A stretch of DNA of 64,000 bases from assembly GCA_043778625.1 (NCBI GenBank), contig JAYWFU010000052.1, positions 23,247 to 87,246 of the forward strand. Reading direction: 5' to 3'. Below the pieces are notes generated by a model. It made no database searches and was not told where the DNA came from. It saw nothing but the letters and a program-made list of their open reading frames with translations. Shown in pieces: positions 24,333 to 33,510 of the stretch; the stretch's first letter is position 1, and every line of letters starts with the position of its first letter. This DNA comes from JACMRI01 sp043778625 (GTDB taxonomy: Bacteria; Bacteroidota; Bacteroidia; UBA4408). The translations under genes and the position numbers were made by a program.

Positions 24333-26069
24333 ATGTCAACCAACTATTTATATCCGCTAATTGCTACTGCTATAATGCTTACCGCTTGCCATAGCAAAAA
24401 AAATGCAGTAAATAACACGCAACGTAACACACCCAACTTGAGCGAAAATTTACAGCTCGAATTTGATAGAACTTTTTACAATGCCAACAAAGAAAAAATG
24501 TTGGGCAATACGGAGCAGGCGGCAAATTTGTTTTCGCGCTGCTTGCAAATAAACGAGCGTAGCGGTGTGTGTAATTACGAGTTAGCACTTATTTATTACA
24601 AACAACAACGTATGACGGAATGTAACCTGTTTGCAAAGCGTGCCGCTGAGCTAGAACCTACTAACACGTGGTATAACGAACTGTACGCACAAGTGTTGGT
24701 TAGCAAAAAAGACTATACTAATGCAGCAGTAGTGTACAAAAACATTACCACCCAGCATCCTACAAAGCGCGAATATTACGACGAAGAAGCAGCAATTTAT
24801 TTAATACAAAACAAATTTGACGATGCCATAGCCGTGTACGACCGTGTAGAAAAACAATTTGGAATTACAGAAGATGTGGTTAATAATAAGCGTCAAATAT
24901 TTTTAAAGCAAAACAAGTTAGATAAAGCTGCTAAGGAGGTTGATAAATTAATAAAACTGCACCCAGAAGATGCCCGTTATTACGGCATGATGGCCGAAAT
25001 GTACATGGCTAATAATCAGTCGCAAAAAGCGTATTCGTATTTGCAAAAAGCATTAGTGGCTGATAGTAATAATGTAAATGTGCACTTGGCATTAAGCGAC
25101 TACTACCGTGCTAATAAAGAATATGACAAATCGTATGTGGAACTAAAAAAATCGTTTGCAAGCCCTAGTTTAGATGTGGACACTAAAATGAAAGTGCTAT
25201 TGAGCTACTATGATGTTACTGAAAAAGACAACGCAAAACTAAAGCAACAGGCTGCGGAGCTTATTGCTATTATGAAAACTATACACCCCCAAGATGCCCG
25301 TAGTTACTTTATTGCGGGTGATTTTTTGTATCGGGATAAAAAGTTAAAAGAAGCTGCTACCGAATTTGAAGAGGGATTAAAATACGACAAGGAAAAATTT
25401 CCTGCTTGGAATCAAACTATTGTGGTGTACAGTGAGCTGCAAGATTACGAAAGTATGCTACGAGTAAGCAACCAAGCCATTGAACTGTTTCCTAACCAAG
25501 CGCCTTTGTTTTTGTATAAGGGTGTGGCACTTATGCAAAAAAAAGAATATAAAGAAGCCGTTAAAAGTTTGAAAGAAGGCGCAAGTATAACTATTGATAA
25601 CGATGCTATGCTCACCAGTTTTAACATGTATTTAGGCGATAGTTACCATGCTGATAACGAGCATAAAAACTCTGACGACAGTTATGAAAAAGCATTGAAA
25701 CTTGATCCCAATAATATTTATGTGCTTAATAACTACGCTTATTACTTAAGTGAGCGTGGCACTAACCTTGAACGTGCTGAGGAAATGAGCGCCAAAACAC
25801 TAAAGTTAGAACCTACGATAGCTAATTACCAAGATACGTACGCATGGATATTGTACAAACAAAAAAAATATAGTGATGCCTTAATTTGGCAACAAAAAGC
25901 AATACAAGGCTCAATCCCATCGGCGGTTATGCAAGAGCACTTAGGGGATATCTACTATCAATTAAACGAACCCGACAAGGCCCTAGAATACTGGTTACAA
26001 GCCAAAGGTAAAGCGGGAGTAAGTACCTTTTTGGATAAAAAAATTGCGGATAAAAAACTGTACGAATAA
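24333..26069 (+). CDS. Tetratricopeptide-repeat lipoprotein
   Basis: The 578-residue product has a lipoprotein signal with the lipobox LTAC (Cys19). The rest is built of TPR helices, with recognisable repeat cores such as VCNYELALIYYKQQRMTECN, DARYYGMMAEMYMANNQSQK, NVNVHLALSDYYRANKEYDK and PNNIYVLNNYAYYLSERGTN; about 12-14 repeats are seen to residue 560. It is probably tethered to the outer membrane facing the periplasm, as an assembly scaffold. It is followed after 29 bp by the DUF4292 lipoprotein and then by an EnvC-like protein, an order common in Bacteroidota, suggesting a shared role in envelope biogenesis. Confidence 0.88.
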   Translation: MSTNYLYPLIATAIMLTACHSKKNAVNNTQRNTPNLSENLQLEFDRTFYNANKEKMLGNTEQAANLFSRCLQINERSGVCNYELALIYYKQQRMTECNLFAKRAAELEPTNTWYNELYAQVLVSKKDYTNAAVVYKNITTQHPTKREYYDEEAAIYLIQNKFDDAIAVYDRVEKQFGITEDVVNNKRQIFLKQNKLDKAAKEVDKLIKLHPEDARYYGMMAEMYMANNQSQKAYSYLQKALVADSNNVNVHLALSDYYRANKEYDKSYVELKKSFASPSLDVDTKMKVLLSYYDVTEKDNAKLKQQAAELIAIMKTIHPQDARSYFIAGDFLYRDKKLKEAATEFEEGLKYDKEKFPAWNQTIVVYSELQDYESMLRVSNQAIELFPNQAPLFLYKGVALMQKKEYKEAVKSLKEGASITIDNDAMLTSFNMYLGDSYHADNEHKNSDDSYEKALKLDPNNIYVLNNYAYYLSERGTNLERAEEMSAKTLKLEPTIANYQDTYAWILYKQKKYSDALIWQQKAIQGSIPSAVMQEHLGDIYYQLNEPDKALEYWLQAKGKAGVSTFLDKKIADKKLYE

Positions 26070-26098
26070 ACGACAAAAAACTACCGCTTAACTAGCTA

Positions 26099-26950
26099 AT
26101 GAAAAACTACTCCAATTATTATTTCTTACAATTGCTTGCTTTAACTTGCCTCCTTAACACTTCGTTGGGATGTAGGTATCGCAAAGGTTTACCCATTAAA
26201 CCTAAAGAAGAAATAAAGCCTGTGGTAGATAACCGCCCTGCATTGCAGTTGGTAAAAAAACAACACGATAACGAATTACAGTTTACTTGGTTAAGCGCAA
26301 AGGCAAGTATTGAAACCGAAGCTAATGGCGAAAATCAAAACTTTGATGCCACTATTCGTATACGCAAAGACAGTGTAATATGGATATCGATAAGCCCTGC
26401 TTTAGGTATTGAAGTAATGCGTGTGATTATTACGCCTGATACGGTTAAGTACATGAACCGTCTTAATAACACTTATTTTGTTGATGCCGTATGCAAAATT
26501 AACGATTTAATACAAGCTGATTTCGACTTTGATATGATACAAAACTTGCTAATAGGTAATAGCTTTGAATACTACGACGACGACCAATTAAAAACCAGCA
26601 TTGAGGATAATAATTATTTGATAAGTTCGGTACGCAAAGGGAAATTAAAACGCTTAACAACCAATAATAACGGCACTTCCGAAAGGTCGTCGGTTCAAAG
26701 TATGTGGCTCGAACCTTTAAATTTTAAGCTGGTAAAACTTCGCCTTGATGAATTTACCAGCCAACGTGAATTGATAGCTGAATACACTAACTTTAAAATC
26801 GTGGATAGTACGCAGCTAATGCCACACCACATTAGTGTAAATGTTAAAGCACAAAAAACAATTGTGGTACGTGCTACTTACAATAAAGTTAAATTAAATC
26901 AAGTAATGGAACTACCTTTTAAAATTCCGGCTAAATATACTCGTAAATAA
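26099..26950 (+). CDS. DUF4292 lipoprotein (LolA/LolB-like fold)
   Basis: The 283-residue product has a signal peptide ending SLGC (Cys25). The mature part matches DUF4292: FTWLSAKASIETEANGENQN, then IRIRKDSVIWISISPALGIE and VMRVIITPDTVKYMNRLNNTY, close to LolA/LolB strands that bind lipoprotein acyl chains. The C-terminal half has further strands ending NKVKLNQVMELPFKIPAKYT. A role in outer membrane lipid or lipoprotein handling is plausible from the fold. It lies between the TPR lipoprotein and the EnvC-like gene (5 bp before the latter). Confidence 0.88.
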   Translation: MKNYSNYYFLQLLALTCLLNTSLGCRYRKGLPIKPKEEIKPVVDNRPALQLVKKQHDNELQFTWLSAKASIETEANGENQNFDATIRIRKDSVIWISISPALGIEVMRVIITPDTVKYMNRLNNTYFVDAVCKINDLIQADFDFDMIQNLLIGNSFEYYDDDQLKTSIEDNNYLISSVRKGKLKRLTTNNNGTSERSSVQSMWLEPLNFKLVKLRLDEFTSQRELIAEYTNFKIVDSTQLMPHHISVNVKAQKTIVVRATYNKVKLNQVMELPFKIPAKYTRK

Positions 26951-26955
26951 TAAGT

Positions 26956-28311
26956 ATGAAAAAAATATGTTTATATAGTTGTATATGTATATACGTGCTA
27001 ATTGGCGTGGCATACGGACAATCAAAAAAGGATTTAGAAACTAAAAAAAAGAAACTTCAATCGGATATTAAGCTTACCAAAAACTTGCTAGAAGAAACCA
27101 AGGAAAACAAAAAACAATCGTTAACGCAATTGGTAACGCTTAATAAAAAAATAGGAATGCACGAAGAACTTATTACCACCATAAGTTCGCAGGTATCGTT
27201 ATTGGATAGAGAAATTACCGAAAACACTACCAATGTACAGCAGCTTACTACTGAACTAAAAACACTTAAAGACGAGTACGCATTAATGATTAAGTACGCC
27301 TACAAAAACAAAGGTACATATGATAGGTTAATGTTTTTAATGTCGTCAGCTAGTTTTAATCAAGCCTATAACAGATTAAAATATATGCAACAATACAGTA
27401 CCTACCGTCAAACTCAAGGTAAATTAATACTAAGTAAGCAACAGGAATTAATAGCAAAAATAAATGAATTGCATTTGGCCAAAGGTGAAAAAGTAACACT
27501 AGTGGTGGAACAAAAAAACCAAGTAGGCGAGCTTAATGGCGAAAAACAAACGCAAGAAAAATCGCTAGTACAATTACAACAAAAAGAAAAAGAATTAAAA
27601 AACGAGTTAAAGAAAAAACAAGACGATGCCTATAAGTTGCAAATAGCCATACAAGCCATAATAGAAGAAGAAATACGCAAGGCTAGAGAATTAGCCATTA
27701 AAGAACAAGCCAGAAAAGCAGTTGAGTTAGCTGCTGCTAAAGAAAAGGAACGTTTAGCTCTAGAGAAAAAAAATAATTTAAAAAAAGATAAAAAAGATCC
27801 TAAAAAAGAAATAGAAAAACCTATTGCAGTAAAGGAAATTAAAGTGGCCGAGCCTAAAGCCAATGTATTGCTATTAACGCCTGAGGCTCAAAGTTTAAGT
27901 AATTCGTTTGAAGCCAATAAAGGTCGCTTGCCTTGGCCAGTGGTAGAGGGCGTTATTACAAGTAAATTTGGTGTGCACGACCATCCAGTACTCAAAAACA
28001 TTAAAGTTAAAAACGACGGAGTAAACATTAGTACCAAACGAGGAGCAGGTGTACGCGCAATATTTGAGGGTGAAGTTACTGGCGTGGTAAGCATACCTAA
28101 CGCTGGCAAGGCAGTAATAGTGCGCCATGGCGATTACCTAAGCGTATACACTAACCTAAGCGAAGTAAATGTTAAAAAAGGCGATAAGTTAAAACTGAAA
28201 CAAGCCATTGGTGCCGTAAACGTGGACGAGGATAACAAAAGCGAATTTCAATTACAGATATGGAAAGGTAGCAATACCCTTGACCCACAAAGCTGGATTT
28301 ATGATAATTAA
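26956..28311 (+). CDS. EnvC-like protein with a degenerate LytM (M23) domain
   Basis: The 451-residue product has a signal peptide (MKKICLYSCICIYVLIGVAYG), a long coiled coil (about 22-260), a Lys/Glu-rich linker and a C-terminal LytM fold (about 325-451: GRLPWPVVEGVITSKFGVHD, VRAIFEGEVTGVVSIPNAGK). The zinc ligands are lost: KNDGVNI replaces HxxxD, YTNL replaces YAHL, and FQLQIW replaces LHFEI. This is the pattern of EnvC, which does not cut peptidoglycan itself but activates amidases at the division site. An N-acetylmuramoyl-alanine amidase gene at 41850 could be the partner. It follows DUF4292 by 5 bp. Confidence 0.85.
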   Translation: MKKICLYSCICIYVLIGVAYGQSKKDLETKKKKLQSDIKLTKNLLEETKENKKQSLTQLVTLNKKIGMHEELITTISSQVSLLDREITENTTNVQQLTTELKTLKDEYALMIKYAYKNKGTYDRLMFLMSSASFNQAYNRLKYMQQYSTYRQTQGKLILSKQQELIAKINELHLAKGEKVTLVVEQKNQVGELNGEKQTQEKSLVQLQQKEKELKNELKKKQDDAYKLQIAIQAIIEEEIRKARELAIKEQARKAVELAAAKEKERLALEKKNNLKKDKKDPKKEIEKPIAVKEIKVAEPKANVLLLTPEAQSLSNSFEANKGRLPWPVVEGVITSKFGVHDHPVLKNIKVKNDGVNISTKRGAGVRAIFEGEVTGVVSIPNAGKAVIVRHGDYLSVYTNLSEVNVKKGDKLKLKQAIGAVNVDEDNKSEFQLQIWKGSNTLDPQSWIYDN

Positions 28312-28315
28312 ACCT

Positions 28316-28339
28316 ATGAGCATGAGTATGAGTATGAAC
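28316..28339 (+). repeat. Hexanucleotide repeat at the start codon (ATGAGY-type, four units)
   Basis: Three ATGAGC/ATGAGT units and a final ATGAAC give the N-terminus MSMSMSMN. Each unit supplies an in-frame ATG. Gain or loss of a unit keeps the frame but changes the number of start codons and the distance to the upstream stop. Confidence 0.75.
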
Positions 28340-29041
28340 ACAACCGCAATAGTATTAGCAGGAGGCTTAGGTACACGCTTACGCACAGTAGTAACAGATG
28401 TACCCAAACCTATGGCATTGGTTAATGGGAAACCTTTTTTGTATTACGTGCTTACACAATTACATCAGGCGGGCATTACGCACGTGGTGTTATCAGTAGG
28501 GTATAAATGGGAAACTATACGTAATTATTTTGGGCAAGAGTTTAACAGAATTAAAATTGAGTATTGTGTAGAGGAAGCCCCTCTTGGCACGGGAGGGGCT
28601 ATTAAAGCTGCCATGCAACTGTGCACTACTGCTAATATAGTAGTACTTAATGGCGATTCTATTTTTAATTTTAATCTACAACAATTTATTAATAAACCAT
28701 TAACTACCCCTGTGGCTATGGCAATACGTGTGGTGAATGATGCCGCGCGCTACGGTACAGTAAGCGTTGATGCTAAAGGTAGCATTACTCATTTTGTTGA
28801 AAAAACAGGCTTAATACAGCAAGGCACTATTAACACAGGAATTTATTTAATTAATAAGCAACAATTTTTAGATAATTGCCCCAGTGAAAATAAATTTTCG
28901 ATTGAGCAAGATTATTTTCAACACATTGTGCAACATCAACACATACAAGGCTATATGGCACAAGGCTACTTTATTGACATAGGTATACCTGAAGATTATG
29001 CACGTGCACAACACGAACTACACACGTCATTTAACCTATAA
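28316..29041 (+). CDS. Sugar-1-phosphate nucleotidyltransferase (HddC-like)
   Basis: From the ATG at 28316 the product has 241 residues. It carries the nucleotide-binding LAGGLGTRLR, the PKPMALVNGKPFLYYVL lysine motif and the metal-binding Asp in VLNGDSIFN. Overall it is closest to HddC, which activates D-glycero-D-manno-heptose 1-phosphate, and the next gene is a GmhB-like phosphatase that makes that substrate. The nucleotide used (GDP or ADP) cannot be told. Start choice: four in-frame ATGs occur at 6 bp intervals (28316, 28322, 28328, 28334), and an earlier TTG at 28280 would overlap the envC-like gene. Gap to the upstream stop is 4 bp. Confidence 0.85.
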   Translation: MSMSMSMNTTAIVLAGGLGTRLRTVVTDVPKPMALVNGKPFLYYVLTQLHQAGITHVVLSVGYKWETIRNYFGQEFNRIKIEYCVEEAPLGTGGAIKAAMQLCTTANIVVLNGDSIFNFNLQQFINKPLTTPVAMAIRVVNDAARYGTVSVDAKGSITHFVEKTGLIQQGTINTGIYLINKQQFLDNCPSENKFSIEQDYFQHIVQHQHIQGYMAQGYFIDIGIPEDYARAQHELHTSFNL

Positions 29042-29055
29042 AAACTCTAGCGCTG

Positions 29056-29601
29056 ATGAACTTACAACACCTGCAAATTAACAAATCGTGGACATTATTC
29101 TTGGATAGAGATGGTGTAATAAACGAGCGTGTAGTAGGCGATTATGTAAAGCAAGTAGCCGAATTTGTGTTTACCCACAATGCGTTATTCGCAATTAAAA
29201 AACTAAGCAAACTTGTAGGGCATACTATTGTAGTAACTAACCAACAAGGCATAGGCAAAGGCTTGTACACTCACTCTGCATTAGCACAGGTACATGCACA
29301 CATGCTAAGTAATGTAGTGGCAGTGGGTGCAACAATTGATGCAGTATATTACGCCCCCGATTTAGCAGCTGATAACAACTTACTCCGCAAACCTAATATT
29401 GGTATGCCATTGCAAGCGCAACAACAATTTACAGATATTAATTTTACTAAAAGTATAATGGTAGGCGATAGCCTCTCAGACATGCAAATGGGGCGCAACA
29501 TAGGCGCAGTATGTGTTTGGGTAGGCACTGATGTTATTGATGCACAATGGTTCGATTATCAATTTAACTCACTATGGGAATTTGCACAGTGCAAATTTTA
29601 A
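29056..29601 (+). CDS. HAD-IIIA phosphatase, GmhB-like (heptose bisphosphate 7-phosphatase)
   Basis: The 181-residue product has HAD motif I (FLDRDGVINE), a second motif TNQQGIGKG and motif IV VGDSLSDMQMG, as in GmhB and histidinol-phosphatase-like enzymes. Typical GmhB has a zinc-binding Cys/His loop before the RKPNIGM motif; here the region (YYAPDLAADNNLLRKPNIGM) has no Cys, so this is a zinc-loop-less form. The partner HddC-like gene ends 14 bp upstream, supporting a heptose-1-phosphate pathway. It converges on the O-antigen ligase gene with a 6 bp gap. Another phosphosugar substrate is possible. Confidence 0.8.
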   Translation: MNLQHLQINKSWTLFLDRDGVINERVVGDYVKQVAEFVFTHNALFAIKKLSKLVGHTIVVTNQQGIGKGLYTHSALAQVHAHMLSNVVAVGATIDAVYYAPDLAADNNLLRKPNIGMPLQAQQQFTDINFTKSIMVGDSLSDMQMGRNIGAVCVWVGTDVIDAQWFDYQFNSLWEFAQCKF

Positions 29602-29607
29602 AACTTA

Positions 29608-31215
29608 CTAAACACTAGTTGTATTTTTTGGAGTTGTAGTGCTAGGCAAATATTGAAACAAAAATAAATTAAGCATTAACCCATAAAAACCAACACCTGC
29701 TTGGGTTTCAAGGGTATCTTCATTTAAAAATGATAGCAAAATAATTACTGCAAATGCACTAAATAATTTGTTATTGCCTATCTGCTTGGCAATAAATAAC
29801 CAAGCTAATACAATACACAATACCCCAATTACCCCAAACGTAGCCAAAAAAGTAAGGAATTGATTATGGGCATGAAACCAGTTTTTTTCGGCCAAAGGTA
29901 CTTGTAATGCTTTATATACTTGCTGTGTAGCAACTTCTATATTACCTGTACCCACACCTATTAATTTATGTTGCTTAAATACCTGCCAAGCGGTACGAGC
30001 AAAATATACGCGCATAACTACTGAGTGTCCGTTAGGCGTAAAACCCATTTTGTAATTATTATACTCGTACAATAATTCGTACAAACGCCCTAATGGGTTT
30101 AATTTGTTTTGATACAAATAATTGGGCACACCTCTGTTAATGCTTGCTATTTCGGCATTTGAAAGTGCTAACACTCCACGAGCATCTTTGGTTAAATGTT
30201 TGGAAGCCAAAAAGCGTAGCACAGTATAATGTTTACCTGTTGTACGATTTTTCCCTGCAAATAAAGAGTCGCCATGGGTACGTAATAGCCAGTATTTTTT
30301 TAGTTCATCTAGGTTAACACAACTATCAATTGATGCTCCGTTTTCGCACATTCCACCAAAGCTAGTGGTGTGGTACCCATGTTTGTATAATGTATTATTA
30401 GGCATAGTTAATACCGAATTGGGTTGGTAATAAAAGCCTGCATTTATTGTATTTATTTTATTAATTAATACACTTACTAACATAATTAAAAGTAATGTAC
30501 CAGCTACCAACCATTTAGTTTGACGGTGGACTACCGCTAAATACAATGCTCCAACGCCCACTAACATTACAATAATAACAATACCTGTAAGCGATTGTAA
30601 GAATATTAAAAATGCTATAAACACTACAACGCCACTAGCATAATACATTTTATAACTTGCAGTTGTAAAATAATAGTAGATGCATACTGCTACACAAAAA
30701 CAAATAAATAACGAAAACCTAATGTGAGATATAAACATAGATATAGCACGAGGCTCGTGTATGTGGCTAACCACAACATTTGCCAAGCAAATAAGTATAG
30801 CTACTAAGTTAGCCAGTACAAAAAAATGTAATACCACTTTTATCATTCGGTAATTAATAGCAGCCGTTTGCGCCATTACCAATGGTATTAATAATAGTGG
30901 TAATTTGTGGCGTAAATCGTGCAGGGCATAATGCGTAGGTGCTGAGTATAATACGCCCAATAACGTAATACCAAAAATAGTACTGCTAGCTACTAGCTTG
31001 TATTTGTTAAGTTTAAGCAACTGCCATTTTAATTGCCAACGTGGGTCGGCTAACCATACACCTACAATCCAAAATACACTCATGCCCGTAAGCCACTTGC
31101 TTAATGGTAGCCCAATAGCCAATAACACAAAACCAACGCTATACAAAGTATTGTGTAGCGTTGGTTTTGTAAATAATTTAATTACTGTGTTACGTGTATT
31201 TTGTAATAGTTGCAT
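29608..31215 (-). CDS. O-antigen ligase (WaaL-like) membrane protein
   Basis: The 535-residue protein has about 12 membrane helices interrupted by a large periplasmic loop (about 270-410). The loop and following helices include GVGTGNIEVATQQVYKALQV and FHAHNQFLTFLATFGVIGV, where the H-N-Q-F-L pattern is the hallmark of the Wzy/WaaL ligase superfamily. It may attach O-antigen or another glycan from undecaprenyl-PP to lipid A-core. Next to it on the opposite strand are two heptose-pathway genes, consistent with lipopolysaccharide work. It follows the processing protease gene by 18 bp on the same strand. Confidence 0.85.
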   Translation of the reverse strand: MQLLQNTRNTVIKLFTKPTLHNTLYSVGFVLLAIGLPLSKWLTGMSVFWIVGVWLADPRWQLKWQLLKLNKYKLVASSTIFGITLLGVLYSAPTHYALHDLRHKLPLLLIPLVMAQTAAINYRMIKVVLHFFVLANLVAILICLANVVVSHIHEPRAISMFISHIRFSLFICFCVAVCIYYYFTTASYKMYYASGVVVFIAFLIFLQSLTGIVIIVMLVGVGALYLAVVHRQTKWLVAGTLLLIMLVSVLINKINTINAGFYYQPNSVLTMPNNTLYKHGYHTTSFGGMCENGASIDSCVNLDELKKYWLLRTHGDSLFAGKNRTTGKHYTVLRFLASKHLTKDARGVLALSNAEIASINRGVPNYLYQNKLNPLGRLYELLYEYNNYKMGFTPNGHSVVMRVYFARTAWQVFKQHKLIGVGTGNIEVATQQVYKALQVPLAEKNWFHAHNQFLTFLATFGVIGVLCIVLAWLFIAKQIGNNKLFSAFAVIILLSFLNEDTLETQAGVGFYGLMLNLFLFQYLPSTTTPKNTTSV

Positions 31216-31233
31216 TACTATAGCTAACGCAAT

Positions 31234-32949
31234 TTATTTCTTTTTAGTATTGCTTTTTTTATCTTTGTTTTCAATACTTGCCACAGGCTTCAACAAACTA
31301 CTGTATTTATCTTTGTCATTCAATACTTCAATTGCGTTGGCAACATCAGTATCGTGTGCTAATGTGTTTTGCGTGCGCCCTTTTTGGTAGTAATAGCGTG
31401 CCACAATTTCACTTTCTAACAAGCGTTTTACCTCGACTTTAAAGGTTTCTAAATCCTCTACTTTGTTATGTGTTAATTTAATTTTTAATGCATCGTACTC
31501 GGCTTGCGCACGGTCAAAATATTTTTCATTTTCGGCACTTTCTTTTAAGTCTTTTAATAATTTTTCGCTTTTGGTAGTATAGTCATATTCTTTGGATGCT
31601 GCGTATTCGCAAAACTCTTTATAGTCTGCATCAGTTAACGCAAACTCTTTGGCTGATGCTATTGTAGCGTGCTTTAAGCGATAGGTAGTTGCATAGTCAA
31701 ACAACACACTTTTATTAGCAAGGCTAGTTGCAATTTTACTATATACTTTGGGTGTAGTTTTAATATCGGGCAATACTCCTCCACCATCGTACACGGTACG
31801 CCCACTTTTGGTTTTAAAGGGTTTCATTAAGCTGTCGGGTACTTTACCCACACTACCATCTTCGTTACGGTTGGTATAGTCCAAGGCTTGTATGCAACGT
31901 CCGCTTGGTATATAATATTTAGCAATAGTAATTTTAAGCTGTGCGTTATAGCTTAGCTTACGAGTATTTTGCACTAATCCTTTACCAAATGTACGTTGCC
32001 CAATAATTACGCCTCTATCCAAATCCTGTATAGCGCCTGATACAATTTCGCTGGCTGATGCTGAGCCACTACTCACTAACACTGCTATTGGTACTGATTG
32101 ATCCAACGGAGTATTAATTGTTTTGTACGTTTTTTCATTTTCTTTTACTTTACCACGTGTTACTACTACTTCCTGTCCTTTATCCACAAATGTATTTACA
32201 ATATTTACGGCTTCGTTCAGTAGCCCACCAGGGTTACCACGTAGGTCAAGTACTATGCCTTTAAGATTGTCGTTCTTTTTTAAATCAATTACAGCCTCTT
32301 TAATTTCGCCCGAAGCATTTTCGGTAAATCCGCTCAAGGCAATGTAGCCAATAGTTTCGTTAAGCATACCGTGGTAGGGTACGTTTTTAATTTTAATTTC
32401 TTCGCGTGTAATTTTCTTTTCCAAGTTTTTAGTTTCTCCTTCGCGCTCTATCATAAGCGTAACCGTAGTACCTGGCGCACCTTTGAGGAGTTTACTTACA
32501 TCATCACTTTTTTTGCCTTTCATTGATTTACCATCAATTTCAATAATTTTATCGCCAGCACGTAAGTCAGCTTTAAAAGCAGGATAGTTTTCATAAGGGT
32601 CGGCTATAATTACGTAACCATTGTTGGTACGAATAGTTGATCCCACGCCTCCATATTGCCCAGTGGTCATAAAACGATAGTCCTCCACATCGGATTCTGG
32701 AATATAGTTGGTGTAAGGGTCTAACGACTCCAGCATTTCGTCAATGCCTTTTTTAATCATTTGCCCAGGCTTAGTTTCGTCCACGTAATACATATTTACT
32801 TCGCGAAACAGGCTTGCAAAAATATCGAGATTTTTAGCTATTTCAAAGTAAGCTTCGTCAGGTTTATTAAGTGCTAGTAACGATACAGAACCCGCTAATA
32901 CTAGCGATGTAACTACTTTGCGTTTATGATTTTTGAATATTGATAGCAT
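31234..32949 (-). CDS. C-terminal processing protease (S41 family)
   Basis: The 571-residue product has an N-terminal membrane or signal segment (about 11-27), a PDZ domain (about 90-180, with GGVGSTIRTNNGYVIIADPY and LRAGDKIIEIDGKSM), then the S41 protease core with LDLRGNPGGLL, catalytic S298 in GSASASEI and K323 in FGKGLVQ. The C-terminal 150 residues are helical and Lys-rich. CtpA/Prc enzymes act in the periplasm, trimming or degrading proteins with hydrophobic C-termini, and affect cell-wall hydrolase levels. The gene is not obviously linked to its neighbours, being the first of two on this strand. Confidence 0.93.
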   Translation of the reverse strand: MLSIFKNHKRKVVTSLVLAGSVSLLALNKPDEAYFEIAKNLDIFASLFREVNMYYVDETKPGQMIKKGIDEMLESLDPYTNYIPESDVEDYRFMTTGQYGGVGSTIRTNNGYVIIADPYENYPAFKADLRAGDKIIEIDGKSMKGKKSDDVSKLLKGAPGTTVTLMIEREGETKNLEKKITREEIKIKNVPYHGMLNETIGYIALSGFTENASGEIKEAVIDLKKNDNLKGIVLDLRGNPGGLLNEAVNIVNTFVDKGQEVVVTRGKVKENEKTYKTINTPLDQSVPIAVLVSSGSASASEIVSGAIQDLDRGVIIGQRTFGKGLVQNTRKLSYNAQLKITIAKYYIPSGRCIQALDYTNRNEDGSVGKVPDSLMKPFKTKSGRTVYDGGGVLPDIKTTPKVYSKIATSLANKSVLFDYATTYRLKHATIASAKEFALTDADYKEFCEYAASKEYDYTTKSEKLLKDLKESAENEKYFDRAQAEYDALKIKLTHNKVEDLETFKVEVKRLLESEIVARYYYQKGRTQNTLAHDTDVANAIEVLNDKDKYSSLLKPVASIENKDKKSNTKKK

Positions 32950-33301
32950 AGTGCAATTATTTTAATTATAATGTAATGTGAGCGTATTTAAAATACGCTA
33001 TTAATTTCATATCAAATGTAGAAAAAATAGTTGGATAGTTGTAATTAGTAATCAATAGCGTGCTAATCGATTAAAAATAAAAAAATAAGAGAACGTATTT
33101 AAGTAGGTAGTTTACAATTTAAGAATATTCACAACTGTATATTTACACTTAAAATTTTATCTTTCGTATAAATAGTAGCAACGCGTTGGGGCTACACTAA
33201 TTGGTAACCCCAACAAACAAATAATATAAAACTTAAGTAATATAACTGCAGGCTTGCCTAAATTTTGTGTTAGTTAAAATTGGAGTAAACGGATTGTTTG
33301 A

Positions 33302-33411
33302 TTTAGCAAAAGTAAGCCCTTGGATTTTTGCGGTAGAAAGTGTATAATTGTGTACATGCAACATAAGCAGTAACACTACGAGCCCGCAATTGCACATTTA
33401 ATTTTGCTAAA
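33302..33411. repeat. Inverted pair TTTAGCAAAA / TTTTGCTAAA, 90 bp apart
   Basis: The arms at 33302-33311 and 33402-33411 are perfectly inverted over 10 bp. Their spacing is too long for a simple terminator; they could fold a structured leader or mark an element edge. Confidence 0.5.
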
Positions 33412-33415
33412 CACA

Positions 33416-33429
33416 TAAGCCTAGGCTTA
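33416..33429. repeat. 14 bp perfect palindrome TAAGCCTAGGCTTA
   Basis: Both halves match exactly (TAAGCCT/AGGCTTA) with no spacer. It lies 82 bp upstream of the restriction-modification ATG. Such a site could be an operator for a dimeric regulator, or a terminus-like feature; no control protein gene is adjacent. Confidence 0.5.
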
Positions 33430-33510
33430 ACAAAACCAAAAGAGCTAAATTTTGCCCCTGTACCACAACCAAAAGTTGTAAATTATAAAGAGTAAAACAA
33501 CAACAAACAC

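Larger units (their letters stand above)
32950..33510. other. 561 bp non-coding region upstream of the restriction gene
   Basis: No ORF on either strand has support. The left part is AT-rich. From about 33180 the composition changes and inverted structures cluster: a hairpin with GTTGGGG (33185-33191) and CCCCAAC (33208-33214), a 10 bp inverted pair at 33302/33402, GCAATTGC (33386-33393) and a 14 bp palindrome (33416-33429). The last 80 bp lead into the restriction gene ATG without a recognisable -7 box. It looks like the boundary of an accessory insertion. Confidence 0.6.
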
